The position numbers and the translations under genes are program-made. The notes under the pieces were generated by a model that was not told the origin of the DNA, ran no database searches, and worked only from the letters and a program-made list of their open reading frames with translations. Positions 23,964 to 36,913 of a DNA stretch of 64,000 bases are shown piece by piece; position 1 is the stretch's first letter, and each line of letters begins with the position of its first letter. Origin of the DNA: Capra hircus (Eukaryota > Chordata > Mammalia > Artiodactyla > Bovidae); assembly GCF_001704415.2 (NCBI RefSeq), contig NC_030827.1, positions 42,970,271 through 43,034,270 on the forward strand, in the 5' to 3' direction.

Positions 23964-24954
23964 ACCAACTGCAAGCAAATAGATCAACTCCTTAATATGT
24001 CTTAAGATAGCCATGTTACCAAAGAAACCATTTTTAAAAAGCCTGTAGTTTTTTTTTTTTTTCAATTTCAAAAGTACCCTGCAAATTTCCAGTGACGAAC
24101 AAGGGTAAATAGAACCTAGGGAGAATCTACTCTCTAACGTCCACTTCAAAGGTGTTATTCCAGAATGCTGAGGCAGAATGTATATGAGGAACCCATTTAA
24201 TTGCTAGGAAAGGAGTTTTGCAATTATAGGCCACCAGAAATTTTCTTCACTAGTGATCAGCTGTCATGGAGTATCCTTAAAGAATTTCCTTTTTTAAAAT
24301 TCTTGAATGGTAATTTTAATTATATTTATCTTGTTCCTATTCCTCCACGTTTTCTCAATTAAAGACTTTATTCTGAAACCGTGTAAGTAAAATGAATTAT
24401 TTGAAACCTTAGTTTAAGTGTCTTTTAAAAAATTCATTGAGAACAATGAAAGTGATCAGTTTTATTTCTTAGTTATGTTTCTACATTAGAATCACTTCAA
24501 TTTATTCTCAATTGCATAATTTATACAAGAGTTAAATTATCCATTTTGTAATGTAACCAACTTAAAGTTATGAATAAATTTTAATAAATGCCTTGAATTA
24601 TTCTATGATTTTCTGCCAAATTTATAGTTTTTGTAATGATGCCAAATGTTTCCCCCTTATTCCCTTAATAATTAAGAAATAGCAATAAAGAAATCTAACC
24701 TTTAGGTGAATCCAACATCATTAGAATAAAACAGAAGTTTTAGCTGTTTGCATATTAGTTGATGCCATCTTAAATATTTGGGGGTTTCCACAAGTTAATT
24801 TTTTGTCACAAACTATGAGAATTAAGATGCAGTCTTTGGTGCAGGAAAGGCAAATAGATATGAGATTTTATATACCCATAACTTTTGAGAACCTGAAGAA
24901 ACATTTTTTCTATGGTGATGTCATCCTCGTATCTTCTCTAAAATTCTTGAAATC
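23964..24954. other. Unassigned AT-rich DNA
   Basis: A T-run at 24050-24063 is the only simple feature. I recognise no repeat family or exon. Confidence 0.5.
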
Positions 24955-25674
24955 TCTATCAGTTCAGTTCATTTGCTCAGTCGTGTCCAACTCTTTGTGA
25001 CCCCATGAACCACATCATGCTAGGCCTCCCTGTCCATCACCAACTCCCGGAATCAACCCAAACCCATGTCCATTGAGTCAGTGGTGCCATCCAACCTCTG
25101 TCGGCCCCTTCTCCTCCTGCCCTCAATCTTTCCCAGCATCAGGGTCTTTTCAGATGAGTCAGTTCTTTGCATCAGGTGGCCAAAGTATTGGAGTTTCAGC
25201 TTTAACATCAGTCCTTCCAACGAACACCCAGGACTGATTTCCTTTAGAATGGACTGGTTGGATCTCCTTGCAGTCCAAGGGACTCTCAAGAGTCTTCTCC
25301 AACACCACAGTTCAAAAGCATCAATTCTTCGGCACTCAGCTTTCTTCACAGTCCAACTCTCACATCCATACATGACCATGGGAAAAACCATAGCCTTGAC
25401 TAGACAGACCTTTGTTGACAAAGTAATGTCTCTGCTTTTAATATGCTGTCTAGGTTAGTCATAACTTTCCTTCCAAGGAGTAAGCGTCTTTCAATTTCAT
25501 GGCTGCATTCACCATCTGCAGTGATTTTGGAGCCCCCCAAAATAAAGTCAGCCACTGTTTCCACTGTTTCCCCATCTATTTGCCATGAAGTGATGGGACC
25601 GGATGCCATGATCTTCGTTTTCTGAATGTTGAGCTTTAAGCCAACTTTTTTACTCTCCTTTTTCACTTCCATCA
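24955..25674 (-). mobile_element. BovB 3' part, minus strand, 5'-truncated
   Basis: The reverse of the BovB 3' end starts AGTTCAGTTCATTTGCTCAG. It continues through the thumb, and two long minus-strand frames (25421-25053 and 25711-25400) still encode KAMVFPMVMYGCESWTVKKA and GLKLNIQKTKIMASGPITSW. It stops at CACTTCCATCAA just before the catalytic box. Confidence 0.95.
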
Positions 25675-26630
25675 AATTATTAATAAAATAATATCTATAA
25701 TATTTATCCACAACAATGTTCTAGGCATTCTGTTAAGCATACTTAATATGTTATTTTAATCTATAGTATATCAATATTACATCTGATAGCATAGTTAAAA
25801 GCATTTTAATAATTCCAGAGGTACAATACGAATCTTTAAAATAAAACATCATAAAAAATGAGAGTGGATGGAGATGAGAAATCATTAAAAAAATGAGAGC
25901 AATTTTTACCTGTAGAGAAGATACTCTCTGAGTTTGCTTTTCTGTAAGACACCAGCCATATAAATAGAAAACTACGCAACAGACCCCCATGAGTTACAAA
26001 ACTTTATCAACATTTTGTCAGTTATAATTTACGTATCCCTTCCAGCTTTCATCATACTCCTTTAAGGGAAATAAAATCTTGATGTCTTGATCAGATCACT
26101 GGGCCAAATTTAGTAAAGTGGTATTTTATAGAAGGAATTATTTTTATTTTCAAATACACATCTTGCTAAAATTTTGGTAATAATTTTGTTATTTGCCATT
26201 GAAATTCACCATTTTCTTCTTTCCTAGTAATTTTACTGATGATTATAGGCAATATCCTTCCTTCATCAATGTTTACATTTGATTATTTCCCATTGTTGTG
26301 GAGTGTGTCACTTGAACAGAAAACAGCTCTCTCCATCTCCAATTCTATGCTTCTAATGTCACTGGAAGAAGGAATCTCCACTTAAATTAAAGGTATTCTG
26401 CTAATTTCTTAGGAATTGGGGAGGTTTTCTCATTTAAGAAGGGTCAGTAGGTCTGATAAAAAGTAAATATATGTATTTATTTTCAGTTTGCACTTCAATA
26501 ATTATGACATAAATGAAAAATTAGTTACTTCAACTTGTATGGCATGTGTTTAGTTATATCACTGATTCATTTAGTTGTTCCAAATATTTATTGGTCTTCT
26601 GCCTTCTTGTTTTATGTAGTATAATGGATG
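25675..26630. other. Mostly unassigned; possible MIR trace at 25710-25790
   Basis: GTTCTAGGCATTCTGTTAAGCATACTTAATATG resembles the reverse of MIR, very diverged. The rest shows nothing recognisable. Confidence 0.35.
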
Positions 26631-26835
26631 AAGTGAAAGTGAAGTGAAGTCGCTCAGTCATGTCCAACTCTTTGTGACCCCATGGACTGTAGCCTACCAG
26701 GCTCCTCCGTCCCTGGGATTTTCTAGGCGAGAGTACTGGAGTAGGTTGCCATTTCCTTCTCCAGGGGATCTTCCTGACCCATGGATTGAACCCGGGCCTC
26801 CTGCGCTGAAGGCAGATGCTTTGCCATCTGAGCCA
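26631..26835 (-). mobile_element. Bov-tA SINE, minus strand
   Basis: It starts GTGAAAGTGAAGTGAAGTCG and carries the Bov-A unit and box-B complement (GGATTGAACCCGGGCCTCC). It ends TTTGCCATCTGAGCC. Target duplications are not clear. Confidence 0.95.
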
Positions 26836-28389
26836 AACGTGGACTCCCAGTTTCCTTCAGTCACACAGGGGTGAACAGTGTCGTAGTACAGTCCTTTTAG
26901 AACAAATGGAACCAAAAGTATAAAAATAAGCAAGATGCTATATTAAAGATAGGAGCACAGTTCTGTGGGAACAGAAAGAGGGCTAAAGGAGACATTAGTT
27001 TCAAAATGGAAAGAGAATGGAAGAAGCTGTGAGGTATAAGACAAGTTTTATAAAGGAAACATGAACAGATCTATGTGATCTGAGAGGCAGAGAGGATAGT
27101 ATGGAAGAAGGACATTCGGTGCAGAGAAATGGGAGGGAAAACTGTTAGTGTGTTGCAAATATTTGGGGGTAAAATGAGATTTAAAATTACATTCTGAGGT
27201 GGCTGGACTTCAATGTATAGGACCATATTTTAAGAAACTGAATTACATGACCAAATACAGTTAATTTAATCATGGTTTATGTGCCACGTAGTGGCAAGTA
27301 GCTTTGTTGAAAGGTATGTATCATTTACTGAGCCAATTGACTTCACTAAATTAAACTTGACAGTTAAAAACTATATAGATTCTATGATAATTCAGCTTGA
27401 CTTTTCCATGTTTTGTGCTGTCAAAGCCTGGGACCACAGCTAAAAGCCAAAGAGGTGAGGGTATTTTCCCTTTTTCCTCTCTGAGCTCAATTCAGGGTTA
27501 TTCTTTAGTGAGAGGAAAGAATTGCTGATGGGCATCCTGCAGCCTTGGGCACAGCTGGCGTCTGCCATAGTTTGGTGCATGTCCAAGAGCCTCGCAGCGA
27601 AGTGACATACCAGGGACTTAGACATGATTTCTCTACTCCCTGGAGAAGTCTGAACTCAACATAGTGGCAGAGGATTGAAAAGGGAGCTGAAAGCAAATCA
27701 TTTCTGTGCATACACATAAATCTGCATCTGGGTCTCCATCCCAAAATTGAGGTTGGTCTAGAGTCTGATTTCTTGGGTCAAAGTATTGTTTTTTTTGTTT
27801 GTTTGTTTTGCTTTTTTCCTGTAATTACTATTGTGACCATAGCATTTGCTGCAAGAATTTCTTTCACATAGCTTCCCATAGGCAGGTCTAAAGATTTGTT
27901 TATTAATGGTTGTTTAGAGAGAGAGAAAAAAAAAAAATCCCTGTGCATTCAGGATTGTGGTTTGTAAATGCCGTACTGTGTCATTTATTGTTCTCCAGTT
28001 TCCCTGGTGAGGAAGAAATTTCATTTGGGTGTAATTTTGTCAGAGCTCTGGGAAGTGCTTACCACTTTTGACATGTGAGACATCATAGCTCTGGGAGAGA
28101 GCTGATTACCAAGTCATATTTGTTATGGTTTTCCAGGTGCCTGGGTGTTTCTAAACCATCCTGCCTTTCGTGCGGCTGTACTTACACTGTTTCTGTAAAA
28201 GACTGAGTCCATACTACACAGGAGCAGGCAAAGAAATGCTGCCAGTTACACAGAATTTTTGCTTCCTAATAAGGAAAATCAGAAAGGCGGCAGAGTGCAG
28301 TGGTTCCACTCAGTGGTTATATTGACTTTTCCCTGATTTAGTCATTCTTCAACAGTGTTTTATTGTGGACTATTTATTAAATGTTTAAA
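26836..28389. other. Unassigned DNA, partly GC-richer
   Basis: Parts of 27440-27740 and 27960-28260 are less AT-rich and contain no repeat I know. Minus-strand frames at 27440-27744 have no domain support. 27960-28260 could be conserved noncoding sequence. No function can be assigned from the sequence alone. Confidence 0.4.
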
Positions 28390-28535
28390 ATCTAATTTCC
28401 TTAATCTGCAAAATGCAGTTACCAAGACCTTCCTCATAGGCATAATTTTATACTCTTTAAAGTTTTTTTTTAATGTATGTAAAGCATTTATCTCAATATC
28501 AGTTATATAATTACCTCTCAGTAATTAGTAGCTCT
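28390..28535 (+). repeat. MIR SINE
   Basis: TCTAATTTCCTTAATCTGCAAAATG, ACCTTCCTCATAGG and AATGTATGTAAAGCATTTA follow the MIR consensus core in order. It ends AATTAGTAGCTCTTATTG. Confidence 0.75.
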
Positions 28536-30362
28536 TATTGATGCATTACATAATTCTAAATGTTTCAGATCTGGCAGAAAATCTGGTTATATATGTTGAA
28601 GAAATAAGAAATTAATAAGGTGATGGAATACTTATTCATTTCCTTTGTAATGCCAGTTTTCATTCATTTTCATTCTTCATTTTTCAGAAAAGAGATATAT
28701 CATATCTGTATTCTATACGGGGAATCGAGGCATTCCATTCACTGGTCTTTTTCAAATAAAAATCTTATTGACAAGTGGAAAATTTTTGTTTACTTCTTCT
28801 GTTCAAATTGCACTCTACAATTACTTTTAAATTACTTCCTTTGATAAATAGAAGAGCAGATTACGGAAATTTTAGCAAGAAAACACACCAATTCTAATCC
28901 ATTAAAAAGAAGCTGTATTAGGAGCTGTATTGAAACAATCCCTGAAAGACCAGATCAAACCATTTGTTAAATTGCTATCATTACTGTTAGTTTTGATATC
29001 ATGCTGACATAGTGTAGGGTGTTTGGATTTTGACTTTATTGATGAGGTTACTGGTAATTTACTTTCACAGCACCTTGCTTGATCAATGAATTTAGAACTA
29101 GAAAGCTTGCATTTGCCTCTGTAAATGTGTAAATCTGTGTGAGTGTTTAAATGTTGAGAACTTAAATACAATTAACAGGTTGACAGGAATTTGGCCAGCT
29201 TTGATTCCAACAACCATTTATTTATTGTGGGTTTCAAGTTGGAATTTTAATGTATCATACTGAATGGTATCAGTCAAGTCAATTGTGTGACTGGCCATGA
29301 ACACTCTGAAAATAACTTGTACCTGGCTCTGCTTAAACTAGACCATTTATCATTGTGTAGCATGGATGTCTGGGATTCTTTTACTTCCTTTTAAGTGATA
29401 GGCAGTACTCTATTTAGATGAATGGAACAGTTAGAGGAAATTATCAGACTTTCTTCTCAGACAATCTGGGAGGTTATTACCAAAAACTAGTCCTGTATAA
29501 GGAGTAAGTAAATATTATGGAAATTATGATTTAAAAGATATAATCAATTACTATTTCAGATTTGAAATCTAATGTAAATGTAACATCAAAAGGGCAAAAG
29601 GAAGGATCAGAATTTGCACAAAAGGACTAAACAAATGAGTTGTTAGCTGAACTTTCTTTTGAGTCTGTGACTTTCCCAGCTTGCAACACTTTTATGAATG
29701 TAGTTAAATTATATATTTTTAAAAAAAGTGGAGAAGGAGAAGTTAATTTAAGGCATTGCTAAAAGAGCATCAATCAAATTGTACCTGACTTTAATGCTAG
29801 AATATAGCTGCACCCAGATGAGTTTTCAGATTTTAAGGATTTCCCTTTCCCTCGATAAGCAATTATTTGTTGTTAGGATTAAGGGGCATTTAAAGACCTA
29901 CTAATTTTTTAGCAGAGGAAGATTGAGTAGGAAATAGACTAAAATCATTTTAAAGCCTCAAAGATATCAGTAATACTTTGTTCTAATAATGAAATGATTA
30001 TTAATGATTCCTTTAAGGAAGCACCACAAAGGTGAGAGTCAACAAACTATGAGGGTCTACAGAAAGTTCTAGGTCCACAGTCACCCAGAGCTGCTCGAGA
30101 TAGACTGGGCCAGAGCTGGGTTTAGAGTACAGAGGCTTCCCAAGCAGTAAGGGAGGACTAGAGCTGACAGGCATGAGGAAGTCTGATAACCTTATAGCGC
30201 TTACCCCCTTTTTCTTACTGATTTATTTCACCTGGGGACTTCACAGAGCTTTAAAATACAGATGAGTATTGTGAATTTCCAAGAAGGGGATGCCATATTC
30301 TATACTACCTAAATTTGATCGTGAAATGACTTTATGTTCTTAATGCCTATTAATGTCTTACT
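28536..30362. other. Unassigned AT-rich DNA
   Basis: No repeat family is recognised over about 1.8 kb. 28900-29120 and 29640-29850 have a slow-evolving look (balanced composition, no repeat phrases), but this is an impression only. Confidence 0.45.
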
Positions 30363-31440
30363 GTTGTTGTTCAGTTGCTAAGTTGTGTCCAATTCTTTGA
30401 GACCCCGTGAACGGCAGCACACCAGGCTTCTCTGTCCTCTACCATATCCCAGAAAGTCGCTCAGTTGTGTCTGACTCTTTGCGACCCCATGGACTATATA
30501 GTCTATGGAATTCACCAGCCCAGAATATTGGAGTGGGTATTCTTTCCTTTCTCCAGGGGATCTTTCCAACCCAGGTATCAAACCCAGGTTTCCCACATTG
30601 CAGGAGGATTCCTTACCAGCTGAGCCACAAGGGAAGCCCAAGAATACTGGAGTGGGTAGCCTATCTCTCCTCCAGCAGATCTTCCTGACCCAGGAATCTA
30701 ACGGGGTCTCTTGCAATGAAGGCGGATTCTTTACCAACTGAGCTATCAGGGAAGCCTACTATTTCTCAGAGTTTGCTCAAATTCATGTGCATTAACTCAG
30801 AGATGTCATCTAACGATCTCACCTTCTACCACCTCCTTCTCTTTTTGTTTTTCAATTTTCCCAGCATCAGGGTCTTTTCCAGTGAGTTGCCTCCTTGCGT
30901 TATGTAGCCAAAGTATTAGAGCTTCAACTTCAGCATCAGTCCTTCAGATGAATATTCAGGGTTGATTTTCTTTAGGAATGACTGGTTTGATCTACTTGCA
31001 GTCCAAGGGACTCTCAAGAGTCTTCTCCAGCATCATAATTCAAAAGCATCAATTCTTCGATGTTCAGCCTTCTTTATGGTCCAACTCTTACATCCATACT
31101 TGACTACTACTAAAAAAAAAAAATCATGGCTTTGACTATACAGGTCTTTGTCAGCAAAATGATGTCTCTGCTTTTCAATACACTGTCAAGGTTTGTCATC
31201 ATCAAGAGGCTGTATAGATCCTCTGCTCTTTCTGCCATTAGAGTGGTATCATCTGCATATCTTAGGTTGTTGATATTTCTCCCAACCTGGAATTTCATAT
31301 AATGTTCTCTGCATATACAGTAAACAAGCAGAGTGACAATGTGAACATGTCTGTTGTTCCATGTCTGGTTCTAACTGTTTGAACTGTTGCTTTGTGATTG
31401 GCATACAGGTTTTACAGGAGACAAGTAAGGTGGTCTGTCT
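30363..31440 (-). mobile_element. BovB 3' part, minus strand, with SINE and internal deletion
   Basis: The BovB 3' end (TGTTGTTGTTCAGTTGCTAAG) is followed by a two-headed Bov-tA (30454-30755), then the thumb, then a jump at about 31200 (GTTTGTCATC to ATCAAGAGGCTG). The jump omits roughly 270 bases of the consensus before the catalytic-box region (GTATCATCTGCATATCTTAGG). An A-run at 31109-31120 is expanded compared with other copies. It ends near 31440 in the motif B region. Confidence 0.92.
30454..30755 (-). mobile_element. Two-headed Bov-tA SINE inside BovB, with TSD
   Basis: The structure is the same as at 10795 and 56089: Bov-A tail, head ending GAGCCACAAGGGAAGCCC, then AAGAATACTGGAGTGGGTAG and a second head ending TGAGCTATCAGGGAAGCC. 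It is flanked by an imperfect 15-bp duplication, CTACCATATCCCAGA (30439-30453) and CTACTATTTCTCAGA (30756-30770). Confidence 0.93.
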
Positions 31441-31509
31441 TATAGAATTAGTTATTCTTTTGTTGGGACAGTACTGTTAAAATATGGTCCTACAAAGTTC
31501 AAAGCCACT

Positions 31510-31615
31510 TTGTTGTTCAGTCACTAAGTTGTGTTCAACTCTTTGTAACCCCACGAACTGCAGCACATCAGGCTTTCCTGTCCTTTGCTATCTCTCTGAG
31601 TTTGTTCAAACTCTA
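31510..31615 (-). mobile_element. BovB 3' terminal fragment, minus strand
   Basis: TTGTTGTTCAGTCACTAAG through TTTGTTCAAACTCTACTT matches only the last ~100 bases of BovB. It is an extreme 5' truncation or a separate small insertion next to the 30.4-31.4 kb copy. Confidence 0.88.
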
Positions 31616-32559
31616 CTTAACAGAAATCCCATCTACATCTACTTGGCCTCCTGATATTCCTAAAACTGCATGAAATTTTGCATCTCCTTGGGGATCCCAG
31701 TGAGATATAAGCCATATTTAAGTGATAGCAATGCAGAGTGAAATATCAATGTGTTAATACAATATCTAGTATGAATATAAAAATCTATCTTTTACCAATT
31801 CTATGAATGAATTCAAGTGGAATACACTATAAATCAATCAGATTGCTTTATAAAATTGACAAGGCTCTAAGAATAGATTTAACTGTCCATTGAATTATAT
31901 TTAATGAAAATGAGAACTAAGTTGAAATAATTAATTTAATTATTTAATTGTCCACTTGTACTTTTTAGAAAAACATATATTTTCACAGATATATTAAAAA
32001 GTAAGAATAAGAATGTTTTGAAATATACTATATTTTCCCTTAGAAAACTATATACATATACATATCTTTACCTAAATATCTATTTATACAATTTTCAGAA
32101 AAATTTAAGAACATGATACCAGTTTTATTGAAAAGCATCTAAAATATTAATATTTAGGGCTATTTGATTAATTAGTACAAAAATATTCAGAATTTCATCT
32201 CAAAATGTTGACAATTGTTTTGGTTGTAAGAGGATTCTCTGGAGCTGCTGAGCGGCCTTGCCAGAACTGAACACATTTGAGAAATCTCAGGGGAAGCTTC
32301 ATCCTCCAGAGATTTTCCGCTTGCTTTTCACTTCAAAGCAGTCAGGCTCAGCATCTTGATAATAAGCCAATGTGAACATCCAAACATCTGTGGTTTCTCT
32401 CTTCACATACTCAGTCCTTTTGTTGGTATGTCAGAACATGGCACTGTAAATCATAAAGAAAATATTGCCCTTTAACTTATGTTTTAACTTCAGTACATCC
32501 CTCACAGAGTCAAATAATTATATTTACGTTACTTGTTCATGGAAATAGTTAAAGCTTGA
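31616..32559. other. Unassigned DNA
   Basis: This is AT-rich to 32210, then a more balanced block at 32220-32430 with no recognised repeat. No gene is supported. Confidence 0.45.
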
Positions 32560-32720
32560 TGGATCACAGAATCTGATTTTGCTGCTTTACAGGGAATAAA
32601 TGGTGGCCCAGGAACATCGCGTAACTTGCCTAATGACACACAGTGGGTAAGCAGATCAGCTCCGGTGCTCTCTCACATGCCCCCTCTGCTCCTTGAACTC
32701 TTCTATCCCATCATCTGCTG
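32560..32720 (-). repeat. MIR SINE, minus strand
   Basis: AGGGAATAAATGGTGGCCCAGGAACATCGCGTAACTTGCCTAATGACACACAGTGGGTAAGCAGA is the reverse of the MIR core (tTAAGTAACTTGCCCAAGGTCACACAG type). A further 150 bases (GCACTATGCCAGGCTCCGTG) look like another old mammalian repeat. Confidence 0.65.
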
Positions 32721-33072
32721 CTTATTGGCCATCTGCCTTCACAGCAGCACTATGCCAGGCTCCGTGCCAAGGGATGCGGAAGTCAAATATGATGTGATCC
32801 CATTGCGTATGAGAATAGCTAAGGGTATGTTTTTTCACCAAGTGTTTTTGAGGGGCATAGTGAGATCATTTATTTATAATGGTTAAAATTCAAAAGTTTC
32901 ATATATATGTTTGCTTATGCAAAGAACACAAAGGATGTAGAGTTAGAATAATCTTGTTAGTATATAATGTCTAAAGAATCAAAATAACCTGAGTCATTTT
33001 TTTTCTAATTAACTTCTTGCTGATGTATAATTTCCATGCAATAAAATATTTAATTGGATGGATTGTATTTGT

Positions 33073-33195
33073 GTGTGTTAGTTGCTTAGTCATGTCGGAC
33101 TCATTGCGACCCCGTGGACTGTAGCCCGCCAGGCTCCTCTGTGCGTGGAATTCTCCAGGCAGGTATACTAGAGTGGGTTGCCGTTTCTTTCTCCA
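33073..33195 (-). mobile_element. Bov-A unit, minus strand
   Basis: GTGTTAGTTGCTTAGTCATG to GGTTGCCGTTTCTTTCTCCA is the Bov-A tail portion of Bov-tA without a tRNA head. It is therefore 5'-truncated. Confidence 0.92.
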
Positions 33196-33284
33196 CTTGT
33201 ATCTTTATGTATTAACATATTATCTGCATCTGTTTCCAAACCCATTATTGTTAGTCTGTCAACCGTCTGAAAGCTAGCCATAGA

Positions 33285-33440
33285 GATAATGCTTAAAAAA
33301 AGAAAAAAAAGATTCGTTATAGTTGGTTTACAATATTGTGTTAGTTTCAGGTGTATAGCAAAGTGAGTTTCAGGTGTACAGCAAAGTGAATCTGTTATAC
33401 ATATATCCACTCTTTTTAGGATTTTTCTCCCGTGTAATGC
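33285..33440 (-). repeat. Artiodactyl L1 3' end, minus strand
   Basis: This is an A-rich/T-rich junction followed by TTATAGTTGGTTTACAATATTGTG, then TTAGTTTCAGGTGTATAGCAAAGTGA, duplicated in part as a ~28-bp tandem (GAGTTTCAGGTGTACAGCAAAGTGA). It is severely 5'-truncated. Confidence 0.8.
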
Positions 33441-34204
33441 TTCTTTACTCCTAAATCCTCAACTGTGAATTTCCCCTACAGGAATAAACTTCTTTATCAT
33501 TACTCTGTAAAACTCTCTGAATAGGATAGCCAACATTAAACCCAGGACATAACCATATAAGACCAAAATTACATATATGATCTATAATCAAGAAGTATAT
33601 ACATGCATATTATTATTTCACAAATGAAAATAGGTGTTCATTTGAAATTATATTTTATTCTTTATTCACTTTTCTGCTACATATGTGTTATTATTTAAAT
33701 AGGACTCATTTACAGTGGAAATTAGTAGTAATTAGTGCTATTAAGTAGATAAATTATAGCATGTAAGAAAATAGCAAATTTTATCATGTTTCTCTCTGTC
33801 TTCTAATACAACAATTAACCTAGCTTTGAAATCGTTTATTTGATATTTATATCTCATAGGCTACATTATTGAATATTTCTAAAGTAGATAAATGTAAAGT
33901 TTTTAAAAAAGAAAAGGTAAAAACAATAAGGCTAATTAAAGAGGCATCATCTATACTTGCTAAAAATAAAAATGACTTTTTTTCCTTCACATGGTACAGT
34001 AAGATATTTTCACTCTTTTATATGGTGGTAGATCTGAATGCCATGAAGTATAACATTCATTTTATCTTTTTTTTTTTTTTTCATTCATTTTATCTTGTAG
34101 CTCCACTGTGGTCAAGCCTATGTTACACTCACTCCTGATGTCAGTTCAATGCAATAGACATCAAGCTAGAATTATTCTCAACAGAAGCATTTGATCATGG
34201 AATA
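33441..34204. other. Unassigned AT-rich DNA
   Basis: I recognise nothing here apart from T-runs near 34067-34080 flanked by a short direct repeat, TTCATTTTATCTT (34052 and 34086). Confidence 0.45.
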
Positions 34205-35400
34205 CTTATAATTTTTTTTAAAGGATGTTACCTTAAAAATTTTTTATTAAAGTAAAATTCATATAACACAGAATACCATTTTAAAGTGCACGTTCATTGT
34301 GTTGTATAACATAATCTCTGGTTCTAAAATATTTTCAGCTCCCCAAAGAGTAGCCTTTAAGCAGTCTCTTATCACTCCTTCCCCCAGGCCCTGCCAATTA
34401 CTAACCTGCCTTTTGATTTACCTTTTCCAAGATAAATCACATGAATGATTTATAAAATATGTGAACTTTGTGTCCGACTTCTTTCACCTAATGTTTCAGT
34501 GTTCATTTATGTTGTATAGATTTCAGCACTATATTCATTTTTATGACTGAATACTATTCCATCGTTTGGATGCACTGTATTTTGTTTATCCATTCATCTG
34601 TGATGGACATTAGGCTTGTTTCTACTTTTTGTCCCTTATGAATAGTGCTATTATAACAGATTCATGTACATATTTTTGGTTGAATATCTATTTTTAATTT
34701 TTTGCTGGTGAACCTAGGATTAGAATTGCTAGATCATATGGTAATTCTGTATTTAGCTTTTTGAGGAACCACCAAACTATTTTCCACAGTAGTTGAAACT
34801 TGTTAATTTCTACCAGCAATGTCTAATGATTCCAGTGTCTCCACATTCTTGTCAACACTTTTTACTTTCAGTGTTATTGTTATTGTTGTTGTCATATAAT
34901 AACAATGGTGTTACTGTGTGTGAAGCGGTATCTCACTGTGGTTTTGATTTCTATTTTCCTAATGACTAATGATATTACACAAATTTTCCTGAGTTTACAG
35001 GCAATTTTTGTAATTTTCTTTGGAAAAAGATGTCAAATCAATTTTTTTCATTTCTAAATTAGATTTTTTAATTGAGTTATAAGACATATTTTGTTTATTC
35101 TGCATACCAGACCTTGTCAGATAGATGATTTGCAAATTATTCTTCCATTCTCATGAGTCATACTTTTACTCTCTTGATAAGATCCTATGATGTACAAAAT
35201 TTGAAGTTTATCAAGTAAAATTTATCCATGTTTTGTCTTTCTTATGATTTGGGTGTTATATCTAAATCTATTACCAAATTCAAGTTCATAAGTGTATATC
35301 ACTGTATTTCCTTCTTATAGTTTTATAGAGAGTTTAGTTTTATAGAGTATTGTAGTTTCAGTTCTTCTATTTAGGTCTTTTACAGACCTTGTGTTAGTGC
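34205..35400 (-). mobile_element. Old L1, minus strand, 3' half
   Basis: The 3' UTR reverse (AAAGTAAAATTCATATAACAC) is followed by the characteristic L1 minus-strand phrases TTTGTTTATCCATTCATCTG, GAATTGCTAGATCATATGG and GCGGTATCTCACTGTGGTTTTG. It is highly diverged and non-coding. Confidence 0.85.
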
Positions 35401-35955
35401 TTTCATATGGTATTAGGTAAGGTTAGTACTTTGACTTTTGCTTATTTGTAACAGCAGATTTATAGACTGGTAGGAATTAGCTTTCAGCTCTTCAAAAATG
35501 TTCGATCTCTGTGTATCTACAAGTTGCTTCAGTTCAGTCCAGTTCAGTCACTCAGTCATGTCTGACTCTTTGGGACCCCATGGACTGCAGCATGCCAGGA
35601 TTCCCTGTCCATCACCAACTCCTGAAGCTTGCTAAAACTCATGTCCATTGAGTTGGTGATGCCATCAACCATCTCTTCCTCTGTCGTCCGCTTCTCCTCC
35701 TGCCTTCAATCTTTCGAAGCATCAGGATCTTTTACAATGAGTCAGTTCTTCTCATCAGGTGGCCAAAGGATTGGCGTTTAAGCTTCAGCATCAGTCCTTC
35801 CAATGAATATTCAGGACTGATTCCCTTTAGGACTGACTGGTTTGATCTTGGAGTCCAAGGGACTCTCAAGAATCTTCTTCAACATCACAGTTCAAAAGCA
35901 TCAATTCTTAGGCACTCAGCTTCCTTTATGGTCCAACTTTCACATCCATACATGA

Positions 35956-36913
35956 CTACTGGAAAACCATAGCTTTGACTACGTGGACCTTTGTCAACAA
36001 GGTAATGTCTCTACTTTTTAATATGCTGTCTAGGTTGGTCGTAGGTTTTCTTCCAAATAGCAAGCGTCTCTTAATTTCGTGGCTGAAATCACTATCTGCA
36101 GTGATTTTGGAGCCCCCTAAAATAAAATCTGACACTGTTTCCACTGTCTCCCCATCAGTTTGCCATGATGTGATAGGACCAGATGCCATGATGTTAGTTT
36201 TCTGAATGTTGAGCTTTAAGCCAACATTTTCATTCTCCTCTTTCCCTTTCATCAAGAAGCTCTTTAGTTCTTCGCTTTCTGCCATATCAGTGGTGTCATC
36301 TGCATATTTGAGGTTATTGATATTTCTCCTGGCAATCTTGATGCCACCATGTGTTTCATCTAGCCCAGTGTTTCTCATGATGTAACCCCCCATATAAGTT
36401 AAATATGCAGGGTGGCAGTATAGAGCCTTGACACACTCCTTTTCCTATTTGGAACCAGTCTGTTGTTTCATGTCCAGTTCTAACTGTTGGCTCCTGATCT
36501 GCATACAGGCTTCTCAAGAAGCAGTTCAGGTGGTCTGGTATTCTCATCTCTTTCAGAATTTTCCATAGTTTGTTGTGATCCACACAGTCAAAGGCTTTGA
36601 CATATTTTTTTTCTGGAACTCTTGCTTTTTCCATGATCCAGCAGATGTTAGCAATTTGATCTCTGGTTCCTCTGCCTTTTTGAAAACCAGCTTGAACATC
36701 TGGAAGTTCATGGTTCATGTATACCTGAAGCCTGGCTTGGAAAATTTCGAGTATTACTTTACTAGGTTGTGAGATGAGTGCACTTGTGCAGTAGTCTGAG
36801 CATTCTTTGGCATTGCCTTTCTTTGTGATTGGAATGAAAACTGATCTTTTCCAGTCCTGTGGCCACTGCTGAGTTTTCCACATTTGCTGGCATATTGAGT
36901 GCAGCACTTTCAC
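35956..36913 (-). pseudogene. BovB reverse transcriptase, broken
   Basis: On the minus strand the frame 36913-36356 carries the RT fingers (VFIPITKKGNAKECSDY), GRGTRDQIANI and motif A (VKAFDCVDHNKL). The residues just before motif A are missing because of a small deletion (EKARVPEKKYVKAFD). Motif B reads GVCQGS. The next frame, 36393-35956, overlaps it by a frameshift and carries LKYADD at 36295-36306, the intact catalytic YADD. The domain is therefore split over two frames and cannot be functional. Confidence 0.9.

Noticed and set aside
32626..32886. 86-codon frame as a small gene
   Set aside because: It overlaps a MIR and another old repeat, with no domain, and start and stop fit chance.
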